The translations under genes and the position numbers were made by a program. 64,000 bases of DNA from Thermoanaerobaculia bacterium (GTDB taxonomy: Bacteria; Acidobacteriota; Thermoanaerobaculia; Multivoradales; J023), in assembly GCA_030431255.1 (NCBI GenBank), contig JAUIJL010000011.1, forward strand, positions 124,001 to 188,000, in the 5' to 3' direction. Of this stretch, positions 1-7,687 are shown in pieces (within the stretch, counting starts at the first letter, position 1; every line of letters starts with the position of its first letter). The notes below the pieces were generated by a model, which saw only the letters and a list, made by a program, of their open reading frames with translations, did not search any database and was not told the DNA's origin.

Positions 1-1
1 A

Positions 2-409
2 ATGTTCTGCCGCGAGCAAGTCGCGCAGTTGCGTGACATCAACCCTCAAATTGAAGCCGCGGGCGCCGAGCTGACCGTGATCGGCAACGGCAATAAAAAG
101 CAAGCCGCCTCGTTCGCTGCGGAGCGAGACCTCAAATTTAGATTGCTCACCGACCCGGGTCTGCGCAGCTACAAGGCCGCGGACCTCAAGCGCTCGGTGA
201 CGTCGACCTTCCGACCCAGCTTGGTGGCGAACGGCGCCCGGGCGATGAAGGCCGGATTCCGCCAGGGCATGGTCCAGGGTGACGCCTTCCAACAAGGGGG
301 CGCGTTTGTCGTCGCCAAGGGCGGTGAGCTGCTCTTCGAGCAACGCAGCGACGTGGCCGGCGATCACGTGGAGACGGACGCGCTTCTGGCGGCTCTGGAC
401 GTTGGATAG
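2..409 (+). CDS. Peroxiredoxin-like (AhpC/TSA, PRXL2-type) protein, 5' end missing
   Basis: The visible 135 residues are the C-terminal part of a thioredoxin-fold peroxiredoxin-like protein. The sequence opens with MFCREQVAQL. In this family the segment is normally preceded by about 50 residues and an F/G-C-P motif, so the ATG at position 2 is probably an internal Met and the true start lies outside the window. The order then fits the fold: a strand (AELTVIGNG), a helix, a strand (RLLTDP), and a late strand of the type GGAFVVAKGGELLFEQRS. Family members are thought to reduce peroxides with a Cys near the N-terminal helix; the C in FCRE corresponds to the second position of a CxxC-like site. 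Family call good, exact substrate unknown. Confidence 0.75.
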   Translation: MFCREQVAQLRDINPQIEAAGAELTVIGNGNKKQAASFAAERDLKFRLLTDPGLRSYKAADLKRSVTSTFRPSLVANGARAMKAGFRQGMVQGDAFQQGGAFVVAKGGELLFEQRSDVAGDHVETDALLAALDVG

Positions 410-427
410 CGGTCAATAAAAAGCCAC

Positions 428-688
428 TCAGTCCAGCTCGAAAGGCTCCCATCCCTCCGAGGTCGACAGCCGCGGAGGGATATTCTCGAACTGCCGTATG
501 TTCAAAAGCTCGTCGATGCGGGGCAATAGATTCTCGCCGGGTTGCTCGCGGAGCTTTCGTTGCATACGAACGTCTTCTTCCGTCGTCGGAATGTCCCGTT
601 CCGGATCAAAGAGCTCAGAGAGTTCGCTGGATCTCGTCGTATCGGTCGAGGAGGCCGTGTTTTTCGAATTGGTGGCGTATTTCGTCAT
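428..688 (-). CDS. Small hypothetical protein overlapping the nucleotidyltransferase gene
   Basis: Encodes 86 residues. The ATG at 688 is chosen because AGGAG sits six bases upstream (minus strand), whereas an upstream in-frame ATG at 730 has no such site. The start lies inside the 3' end of the preceding gene (615-1145), a 74-base overlap that implies co-transcription and probably coupled translation. The N-terminal 25 residues are Ser/Thr-rich and probably disordered. The middle is charged (DPERDIPTTEEDVRMQRKL) and the end predicts a short helix followed by an acidic tail. I recognise no family. Its position after a nucleotidyltransferase-fold gene suggests an antitoxin or accessory partner, but this is inference from context only. 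Confidence 0.6.
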   Translation of the reverse strand: MTKYATNSKNTASSTDTTRSSELSELFDPERDIPTTEEDVRMQRKLREQPGENLLPRIDELLNIRQFENIPPRLSTSEGWEPFELD

Positions 689-1145
689 GGTCGACTCCTG
701 GTAGGGAAGCGAGGTAACGGATGTCGGCAAGATCTTGGAATGTGCGGCCCGGGTCGCTTTTGATCGCGAGAACTTTCATCGCAATGAGGTGCTCCGGCTT
801 CGGCACCATCACGGGAATACCACGTGGCCCTGTTCGTATTTCGGCCTTATCGAAGATCTGATCGCGGGTTGAACCTCGAACGTAGAGAAAATCGATCCGT
901 CCACGGATAGGATTCTGGTGTAGGTGATTGGAATAGGCCGCCGAGCAGTGAAGGGTCTCGAATCCCAGCTCTTCCAAAAAGCTCACAATATCTTCTTGGG
1001 CGTTGATATCGACGACTAAGTCCAGGTCCAAAGTCGTGCGTGCGAAGCCGTACGCGGCCAAGGCCACGCCCCCAATCAACGCCCAGGAGTGCTGCCGGGC
1101 ATCAAGGAAGTCTTTGAGATCTTGTAGGTTGCGGCCGAAGTCCAT
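615..1145 (-). CDS. Nucleotidyltransferase-fold protein (AbiEii/AbiGii or DUF6036-like)
   Basis: A 176-residue protein with the minimal nucleotidyltransferase signature: GGVALAAYGFAR (GG-x-AL-x4-R), then T-x-DLDLVVD carrying the two metal-binding acids, and a later FLYVRGS strand with a preceding Asp. Families of this type are often toxins of toxin-antitoxin or abortive-infection pairs (AbiE, MenT) that transfer nucleotides to RNA or protein; some are simple nucleotidyltransferases of unknown role. At 176 residues it is shorter than AbiEii (about 300), closer to the compact stand-alone forms. The gene overlaps the start of the 86-residue gene by 74 bases. No convincing AbiEi-type antitoxin is visible next to it. 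Fold call is good; toxin role is a guess. Confidence 0.75.
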   Translation of the reverse strand: MDFGRNLQDLKDFLDARQHSWALIGGVALAAYGFARTTLDLDLVVDINAQEDIVSFLEELGFETLHCSAAYSNHLHQNPIRGRIDFLYVRGSTRDQIFDKAEIRTGPRGIPVMVPKPEHLIAMKVLAIKSDPGRTFQDLADIRYLASLPGVDHDEIRHQFEKHGLLDRYDEIQRTL

Positions 1146-1557
1146 CCTATGCTTTCAATCGGTTCGACTATCACCGGTGTATCGGCCTATTTTAAGCGGC
1201 CGAATGAAAATTCGGCATACCCGGCCGGCTACCGTTTGAGCTTACTGGCTCTCGGATCGGCCCGCAATGAAGAGATCCTAGGAAGCCGCCTAAGGTCAAG
1301 CACGTAGGAACCCGCCAGAGATGTGCAACCAGCTCAGTCCCAGCTCATTCAAAGACCAAAGAAATTTGGCAGAGCTCTTGAAAATGAGTCGGTAGGTCCC
1401 ACAAAAATGCCGCCGGTCCCCTTGAGACAAGAAGAGCCGGCGGCTTAGGAGCGACCCACGAGGGGGGCGCGCAATCCGGGCTCGGGGTTTGGGCTCCGAG
1501 CCGAAGAAGGAATCGAGGCCGAACGAGGCTTCCCGTGCCGTCACGGGAAGCGTTCGA
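1146..1557. other. Gene-free stretch of about 410 bases
   Basis: No coding potential with a usable start. The upstream part (about 1146-1250) would carry the promoter of the leftward nucleotidyltransferase gene; a small CCGAAT-gaaa-ATTCGG hairpin lies at 1200-1215. An 82-codon leftward frame at 1296-1544 has no ribosome site and an atypical composition, so I do not call it. The right end holds the hairpin at 1528-1551. Confidence 0.5.
1528..1551 (-). terminator. Hairpin just downstream of the propeller/DUF11 gene
   Basis: A perfect 10-bp inverted repeat (GCTTCCCGTG / CACGGGAAGC) with a 4-base loop starts seven bases after the stop codon of the leftward gene ending at 1558. There is no strong T-run after it, so termination is likely but not certain. 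Confidence 0.6.
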
Positions 1558-4500
1558 TCAGGGGGTCGTCGACGACCACCGCGAGGTGTCGCCCGTCTCG
1601 AAGCCGTCCTCGAAGATGAGGTCGGTCAACACTAGGTCGTCCACCAGGATGGTGATCTCAGCGGCGGAATTGGCCAAGCTGAGATCCAGGCTGCACAGAG
1701 CCGAGACCGTGCCGGCCGGCGCCTCGAAGGTCCAGGTCGGCAAGGGCTGCCAGCCGCCGTTGACCGCGGTGAACACCTCGTCGTTGGTTTCCGTCATGGT
1801 CGCAGCGCCGGTGCAGTCCGCCTGGGCGTAGAGCTCACACGTCCGGCCGACGGTGACGTCGGTTTCCAGATCCCGAATCCACACCTCGGCCCCGAGCTCG
1901 TAGCCGCCCACGCGGTCCATGGCCACGCATTGGCCGAGGGAGTAGTCCGTGTTGGCCAGGTCGTTGTTGTAGAAGACCGCCGCGCCGGAGACCCGGGCGC
2001 TGTCGACGTCGAACGCCGTGTAGGTGATGTCGAGGATCGAGTTGGAGACCCGCTGCCACTCGTCGAGGTCGCAGTCGAAGTGGCCCTCGGTGAAGAGGTT
2101 CCTCGTGTCGACCCGGAAGTAGCGGCGGAAATCCACCCCGGCGGTGGCGTCTTCATCACCGTCGAGGGCGTTGCTGGCCGCGTCGGTCACGCCGTCACAG
2201 ACCAGCAGGCGGTAGGGACCGTCCGGCAAGGCTCCACCGACGGTGAGCGCGGCGGTCAGCGTGCCCGTATCGTAGGTCACCGCCGCGAGGTTGTAGACCA
2301 CGTCGTCTCCCTCCAGGGTGTCGCATTGCTTGGTGTCCACGTCTCGGTCGGCGCCGGCGGCGATCAACCGATAGCTGCCGGGGTCGGCGGCCAGGGTTTC
2401 GTCCATGGCTTCGCTGAAGGTCACCCGCAGCTCGCTCACCTCCACCCGCGCTTCCTCGCACAGGTCCAGGCTGCCGTCGCCCGTGTCGCCCACCGTATTC
2501 ACCAGGGTGACCGTGGGCGGCACGGCGTCGATCTCCGTGACGTGGGTCGCGTCGTTGTCCAACGGGTCCGGATCGCTCGCGTCGGAGGAACCGGTCGCGT
2601 CGATTTGCACGGAGCCCGTGGCCCCGGCGTTGACCGGCACCGACACGGTGACCACGGTGGACGCCCCGGAGGCCAGGGTTCCCAGGGTGCAGGTGGGCAC
2701 GCCGTTGGGATCCTCGGCGCAGCCGGTGGTGACGGCGACGCCCGCCGGACCGGTGACCGCCAGGGTCAAGGTCGCGTTGGTGGCGTCGTCCGTTCCCAGG
2801 TTGGTGACCGTGATCTCGTAGTCGGCGGTGCCTCCGGGCGCGGCGGTGTCGTCTCCGGCGCTGAAGGTCACCGACAGATCCGCCACCGCCGTGGCTTCCA
2901 CGGCTGTGGATTCCATGTCGGTGTTGTTGGCCGGGGTTGGATCCTGGGTGTCCGAATCCACGGACACTTCCATGGCCAAGGGACCCGTGGCCTGGACGTC
3001 CACCGGCACGGTGAGGGTGAAGATCACCGGCAAGCCGGGGTTGAGGTCGCCCAGGCTGCAGGACGCGCCGCCCGCGGGATCCTCGGCGCAGCCCGCGCTG
3101 ACGGCGGCTCCCACGCCGGCCGGCAGCACGCTCGCCACGGTGACGTTCGACGCCACGTGGGGTCCGAGGTTCACCACCTGCACTGTGTAGACCAGATTGT
3201 CGCCGGCGGTGACCGGATCCACCCCGTCTTCCACCGACACCAGCAGATCCGCTTCACCCGGGGAGCCGACGACCGTGGTGGTTTCGGTGGCCGAGTTGTT
3301 GGAGGTGTCGGGATCCGGATTGGCGGCGACCACGGAGACCGAGTTGCTCATGGTGTCGCCGGCGCCGGGGATCTCGAGCACCGTGCCGGTGATGGTCACG
3401 GTTTTGACCTCTCCGGGAGCGATCGAGCCGAGCTCGCAGACAGGCAGGGCTCCGCCCTCGCAGCCCATGGCGACGGGGGCGAAGAAGTTGTCCGGCAGCA
3501 CGTCCGTCAACACCACGTCTTGGGCCGTGGACGGACCGTAGTTGCCCACCAGGATGGTGTAGGTCATCTGGGTTTCCATGTCCACGGGATCCGCGGAGTC
3601 CAGTTGGATCACCCACACGTCCGCCTCGCCGGCCGCCGCCACGGAGGTGGACTCCGTGGTGGTGTTGTTGCCGAGGTTGGGGTCGTCGGCGTCGGACGCC
3701 ACGGTGGCCTGGGCGATCAAGGGATCGAAGACCGCCGCGTCGGTGGTGACGCTGACCGTGAAGGTCTCGAAAGTGCCCGGATCGATGTCCGGCAGAGTGC
3801 AAGTGGGAATCCCGTTGGGATCCTCCGCGCAGCCCACGGTAGAGGGCAGGGTGACGCTACCCGGTAGGGTGATCGTCACGGTGACGCCCGTGGCCGTATC
3901 GCCGGCGAGGTTCGCCACCTCCACGGTGTAGGTGAGCAAGTCGCCGGCGGTGACCGGATCCACGTCGTCGTCCATGGAGATCACGAGATCCGCGGTACCG
4001 GCGCCCACGGTGGTCGATTCCGTGGCCGTGTTGTTGGCGAAGTTGGGATCCTCGGTGTCGCTGCTCACCGTGGCGGTATTGTTCAAAGTGGTGCCGGCGG
4101 CGGCGTCCACGGTGACGGTCACGGTCACGCTCTTCGACGTGCCGGCCTCCACCGTGCCCAGGCTACAGCCCGCCACTCCGGCCGGTGATTCGGCGCAGCC
4201 GGTGGTCGTCGCGCTGCTCACTCCGGCGGGCAGGGTGTCGATCAAGACCACGTTCAGGGCGTCGTCCGGACCGTTGTTGAGCACGTCTAGGCTGTAGGTC
4301 AGGGTGGCGCCGGGGGCGATGGGATCCGCGGAGTCGGTCTTGAGCAGGGAGATGTCGGCCATGCCGCCACCGCCGCCGCTCACCGCGGTCGACTCGACGG
4401 CGGTGTTGTTGAGCAGGCTCGGGTCGACGGTGCTCGAGGTCACTGTGGCCTCGAGGGTCAAGCTGCCGGAGGCCATGGCGTCCACGGGGCGGGTGAGGGT

Positions 4501-6666
4501 GAATTGCACCGAGTCGCCTGCGGCGATCGTGCCTAGGGAGCAGGACCCGAAGCCGTTGGGATCCTCGCCGCAGCCCGCGGAGGTGGTGCCGGCGCCGACG
4601 TCGGGGCCGGTGACCGTGCTCACCACCACGTTTTCCGCGTCGTCCGTGCCGTTGTTGGTCACGGTCACGGTGTAGGTCACCGAGCCGCCCGGGGCTACCG
4701 GGTCCGGCGTGGACGAGACGCTCACCGAGAGGTCCGCCAAGGGCTTGAGCCCGAAGACGTAGGCGGAGCCGGAGATCGACTCACCAAAGGCGCCCACCAC
4801 GAAGGTGTCGTCGTCGAGGGCCACGGAATAGCCGAAGTAGTCGGCCACGGCGGCGTCCGTGGCCACGAAACGCTCCACCTCGCCCCAATTGTCGACCCCA
4901 CCCTCGTCGCGACGGAAGAGGTAGACCGAGCCGGAGTTGAGGGGCGGGCCATCGAGGTGGGCACCGACAAGGATCACGTCCTCACCGACCGCCACGGAGC
5001 GACCGAAGTGGTCACCGATGCTGCCGTCCGAGGCGGTCAGCTTCTTGGTTTGGCCCCAGTTGCCCGCGCCGCCGGCATCGCGCTCGAAAATGTAGGCGGC
5101 GCCGGAGTCGAGGGCCGGAGCATTGGCCCAATCGGCACCCACCACCAGCACGTCGCCGCGGATGTCGACGTCGAATCCGAAGAGGTCGCTGAGGGCGCCG
5201 TCGTCGGCATCGAGGGACGCGGCGAGGCCCCAGGAATCCGCTCCCCCGAGGTCCCGCTCGAAGACGTAGACCGCGCCGTCGTCGATGCTGTCCACGTCCC
5301 GGAACCGCGAGCCCACGGCCAAGGTGTCGCCGTCGATGGTCACCGCACGGCCGAAGTAAGAGAGATTCTGGGCCGGCAGGGGCGGGGTGAGGGTTGCCAC
5401 CAGACCCCAATTGTCGGCCCCGCCTTCGTCGCGCCGGAACACATAGGCCTCACCGGTATCGATCGTGCCCGCCTGCTCGGCGAAGTTGGCTCCCACCACC
5501 ACGGTGTCGCCGGAGATGTCTACCGACCAGCCGAAGTGGTCGGCGAAGGCCGGGGTGGGATTGTCGATGCTTTTGACGTGGCCCCAATTGTCGGCCCCAC
5601 CGGTGTTGCGCTCGTAGATGAAGACGCGGCCCGTGCCCAAGAGCAGAGGTCCGGTGTTGTCGGCGCGGAAGGCACCGACGGCCAGGTAGTCGCCGTCGAT
5701 GGCCACGGAGTGCCCGAAGCGATCGGCGAGCACGGGCGCGGGGGAGACGACTTCCTTGAGCAATCCCCAATTGTCGGCGCCTCCCAAGTTGCGTTGAAAG
5801 AGGTAGACCTTGCCCGCGCCGGCGTGAATGCCGACGTTGGCGAAGTGGGCGCTCACCGCGGCCACGTCGCCGCTGATGTCGACCCGCCAGCCGGCCAGCT
5901 CGATCAGGCTCGAGGTGGGCAGCAGCTTGGCGATTTGATCCACGTTCATCAACATGGAGATGGGATAGGACGCGGCAAAGGCGTCGACCCGCAGCTGGAT
6001 GCCGTCGTCGGTGACCTTCACCCGGGTGGCGAGCGGTCGGCCCTCAGCGTCGACGGCGGTGAAATCTTTGTAGGCGAAGACGGTGCGGCCGTGGCGCAGG
6101 ACCACAGACTCGCCGTCCTGCCCGCGCTCGGCGACGAAATCGCCGGAAAGCGCCAGGTTCAACACCAGGTCCCCGGAGCCGGCGTCGAGGCTGCCGTCGG
6201 CGTTGACGCGGAACGGGGGCTGGTCGAGCACGAAACCGCGGGTCAGCCGGCCGCCGGACCCCACGATCCATTCTCGAACGCCTTGGTGATCCACCTCGGC
6301 GCGGTAGGCGTCCGTGCGCGACAGCCGGGATTGGGTCGCTTTAACGGCGCCCCGGCGGCCGAAGGAGGCGAGGCGCAAGCTCATCGCCCACGGCTCCTCA
6401 TCGGTGGCACCGGTGATTTCGAGGCCGTCGGCTCCGAAGGTGCTCGTGGCGGAGGGAGAGAAAGCGGTCCGCCAAGTTTGGCCGGCTGCTTCCTGGGCCT
6501 TGGCGACGAGGCTCGCCCGCAAGTCGGGATCCGCGCCGGCGGGCTCGTCGGCGGCGAGATGGCCGGTCAGCACGAGGGCCGCGCAGGCGAAGACGAGAGC
6601 CGCGCGTGCGAAGACATTGAGATTCCGGGCGCGCGGCGGCGCGCCACAAAGGGAAGGTCGAGACAT
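1558..6666 (-). CDS. Large secreted protein: seven FG-GAP-type blades, six DUF11-type repeats, C-terminal tag
   Basis: Encodes 1702 residues. The ATG at 6666 is chosen over an upstream in-frame ATG because AGGAG precedes it by seven bases and it begins a Sec signal peptide (hydrophobic stretch FARAALVFACAALVLTG, cleavage near AADEPAG). An N-terminal region of about 230 residues is followed by seven repeats of the type FGxSVxIxGDxxVVGAxx with NWG between them, enough for one seven-bladed FG-GAP-like propeller. Next come six DUF11-type Ig-like repeats (each opening with AD-L/I-x-V and carrying DP-x4-G-x3-TYT-V), then an SbsA-like Ig region and a C-terminal domain. The last residues, DGFETGDTSRWSSTTP, match the tail of the protein ending at 25503. 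The role is probably cell-surface or secreted adhesion/display; no enzyme domain is seen. Confidence 0.85.
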   Translation of the reverse strand: MSRPSLCGAPPRARNLNVFARAALVFACAALVLTGHLAADEPAGADPDLRASLVAKAQEAAGQTWRTAFSPSATSTFGADGLEITGATDEEPWAMSLRLASFGRRGAVKATQSRLSRTDAYRAEVDHQGVREWIVGSGGRLTRGFVLDQPPFRVNADGSLDAGSGDLVLNLALSGDFVAERGQDGESVVLRHGRTVFAYKDFTAVDAEGRPLATRVKVTDDGIQLRVDAFAASYPISMLMNVDQIAKLLPTSSLIELAGWRVDISGDVAAVSAHFANVGIHAGAGKVYLFQRNLGGADNWGLLKEVVSPAPVLADRFGHSVAIDGDYLAVGAFRADNTGPLLLGTGRVFIYERNTGGADNWGHVKSIDNPTPAFADHFGWSVDISGDTVVVGANFAEQAGTIDTGEAYVFRRDEGGADNWGLVATLTPPLPAQNLSYFGRAVTIDGDTLAVGSRFRDVDSIDDGAVYVFERDLGGADSWGLAASLDADDGALSDLFGFDVDIRGDVLVVGADWANAPALDSGAAYIFERDAGGAGNWGQTKKLTASDGSIGDHFGRSVAVGEDVILVGAHLDGPPLNSGSVYLFRRDEGGVDNWGEVERFVATDAAVADYFGYSVALDDDTFVVGAFGESISGSAYVFGLKPLADLSVSVSSTPDPVAPGGSVTYTVTVTNNGTDDAENVVVSTVTGPDVGAGTTSAGCGEDPNGFGSCSLGTIAAGDSVQFTLTRPVDAMASGSLTLEATVTSSTVDPSLLNNTAVESTAVSGGGGGMADISLLKTDSADPIAPGATLTYSLDVLNNGPDDALNVVLIDTLPAGVSSATTTGCAESPAGVAGCSLGTVEAGTSKSVTVTVTVDAAAGTTLNNTATVSSDTEDPNFANNTATESTTVGAGTADLVISMDDDVDPVTAGDLLTYTVEVANLAGDTATGVTVTITLPGSVTLPSTVGCAEDPNGIPTCTLPDIDPGTFETFTVSVTTDAAVFDPLIAQATVASDADDPNLGNNTTTESTSVAAAGEADVWVIQLDSADPVDMETQMTYTILVGNYGPSTAQDVVLTDVLPDNFFAPVAMGCEGGALPVCELGSIAPGEVKTVTITGTVLEIPGAGDTMSNSVSVVAANPDPDTSNNSATETTTVVGSPGEADLLVSVEDGVDPVTAGDNLVYTVQVVNLGPHVASNVTVASVLPAGVGAAVSAGCAEDPAGGASCSLGDLNPGLPVIFTLTVPVDVQATGPLAMEVSVDSDTQDPTPANNTDMESTAVEATAVADLSVTFSAGDDTAAPGGTADYEITVTNLGTDDATNATLTLAVTGPAGVAVTTGCAEDPNGVPTCTLGTLASGASTVVTVSVPVNAGATGSVQIDATGSSDASDPDPLDNDATHVTEIDAVPPTVTLVNTVGDTGDGSLDLCEEARVEVSELRVTFSEAMDETLAADPGSYRLIAAGADRDVDTKQCDTLEGDDVVYNLAAVTYDTGTLTAALTVGGALPDGPYRLLVCDGVTDAASNALDGDEDATAGVDFRRYFRVDTRNLFTEGHFDCDLDEWQRVSNSILDITYTAFDVDSARVSGAAVFYNNDLANTDYSLGQCVAMDRVGGYELGAEVWIRDLETDVTVGRTCELYAQADCTGAATMTETNDEVFTAVNGGWQPLPTWTFEAPAGTVSALCSLDLSLANSAAEITILVDDLVLTDLIFEDGFETGDTSRWSSTTP

Positions 6667-6989
6667 GGGGTAGCTCCTAAATGTCGATCGAAGAGATAGA
6701 TAGAATCGGCACGCGGTCGAGCGGTAGACCGTTTCGTGCGCATGCCGCAGCCTTCGATGAGCAAGGGGCATACCAACCGAAAAACACCCGGAATATCGGC
6801 GATTCAGCGGCTTTCGACCGTCTCGGATCGGTCCTCGATCGTTTCGAAGCAATGCCCGACCGTCTGGAGACAGTCGTGGTGAATTTTTTCGGCCTCCAAC
6901 CCATGACCGAGGCCGGCTCGAAGCTTGCTTAGCTCCATCCCCAGAGAGTCCTCCCGCAACCATCCGAAAACATCCGAGGAGAGTCATCC
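6667..6989. promoter_or_regulatory. Divergent intergenic region upstream of the propeller gene and the 6990 gene
   Basis: About 320 bases between two outward-facing starts, so it should contain both promoters. An imperfect inverted repeat, GACCGTCT-gg-AGACAGTC (one mismatch), lies at 6858-6875 and is a possible operator. The sequence CATCCGA is repeated closely at 6961-6977. I cannot assign -10/-35 boxes with confidence. Confidence 0.35.
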
Positions 6990-7460
6990 GTGTCGCAGAA
7001 TGAGAGTTTCAATCGATGGAGAATTCGTATCACCGGCGCATCGACCCATGAGTGGGACGCCTACGACGGCAGCGGATGGAAGCCGATCACGACCCTGCCC
7101 GTGCACCTCGACAAGAACAGCACAGAGGGTTTCGTGTTGTTGGATGAGAATTGGCTGAGCCAGATGGGCTCCTCGCCGGAGGCGCTCACCATGTATCTCA
7201 AACCCCGGGCTTCCCAGCCCGCGGGATCGAATCCGTTCGGCGCCGGCCAGGAGCTCTCGATGGCTCCGGCGTCTCCTCCCGCGGGTCTGGAGGCCACGGG
7301 CCCCCGTTGGCATATCGTGGGCTCCGGCAGCTCCCATCCCAACGGCTTTCCGAGCAACACGGGCGGTGCGACCTGGAAGTTCTTTCTCGAATACGGGGAC
7401 GAGCAGGTGGATCCCGAGATGGTGGTGGAGGATCCCAACAATCCACCCGACGACGATTGA
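6990..7460 (+). CDS. Hypothetical protein, 156 residues
   Basis: Starts with GTG at 6990; AGGAGAG seven to eight bases upstream supports it. There is no signal peptide or membrane segment. The N-terminal half reads as a small beta-rich domain (WRIRITGAST, EGFVLLDENWL, LTMYLKPR). The middle is Pro/Ser/Gly-rich and the end is acidic (ends PPDDD). I do not recognise the family. It is transcribed divergently from the large surface protein and followed by a repeat-rich intergenic stretch, so it appears to be a single-gene unit. The codon bias is like its neighbours, supporting a real gene. Confidence 0.6.
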   Translation: MSQNESFNRWRIRITGASTHEWDAYDGSGWKPITTLPVHLDKNSTEGFVLLDENWLSQMGSSPEALTMYLKPRASQPAGSNPFGAGQELSMAPASPPAGLEATGPRWHIVGSGSSHPNGFPSNTGGATWKFFLEYGDEQVDPEMVVEDPNNPPDDD

Positions 7461-7573
7461 AGGGAGAACGGTCCTGGGGTAGCTGCGCAACCCCAGGCTG
7501 GGGACAAGAACGCCTTCGGCGTACGGCGGAAACGGATCTTTCTGCTAGCCCGAAGGGCTTGTTGCCAAAAGCC

Positions 7574-7601
7574 CGGGGTTGCGCTTGCGCTACCCCGGGA
7601 C
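7574..7601. repeat. REP-like GC-rich hairpin
   Basis: CCCGGGGTTGCGC and GCGCTACCCCGGG are near-perfect inverted arms (one mismatch) around a TT loop. A degenerate relative, GGGGTAGCTGCGCAACCCC, lies about 100 bases upstream (around 7473-7491). These look like dispersed extragenic palindromes between convergent genes; a role in transcription termination is possible. Confidence 0.6.
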
Positions 7602-7628
7602 GGCCGGTGTAGGGGAGGGCAAGCTCTG

Positions 7629-7684
7629 GGCGCGTAGCCCGGGGCGCGTAGCCCGGGGCGCGTAGCCCGGGGCGCGTAGCCCCG
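7629..7684. repeat. Four tandem copies of a 14-bp unit
   Basis: The unit GGCGCGTAGCCCGG occurs four times head to tail, the last copy with one change. It continues the vocabulary of the nearby GTAGC..CCCGGG palindromes, so it probably arose by slippage inside a REP-type element. It ends only a few bases from the stop codon of the leftward kinase gene. Confidence 0.8.
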
Positions 7685-7687
7685 CCA

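Noticed and set aside
1296-1544. 82-codon leftward frame between the nucleotidyltransferase and propeller genes
   Set aside because: No ribosome site and Arg/Ser-rich translation; overlaps the terminator hairpin.
1930-3867. Long rightward open frame (645 codons) opposite the DUF11 repeats
   Set aside because: It is antisense to a clear repeat protein; translation is Gly/His/Arg-biased without domain features, as expected from GC-rich DNA.
4957-6699. Long rightward open frame (580 codons) opposite the FG-GAP propeller region
   Set aside because: Mirror image of periodic coding sequence on the minus strand; no ribosome site and no protein-like features.
7629-7684. Possible CRISPR or origin iterons
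   Set aside because: Head-to-tail 14-bp units without spacers and inside REP-like DNA; no replication genes nearby.
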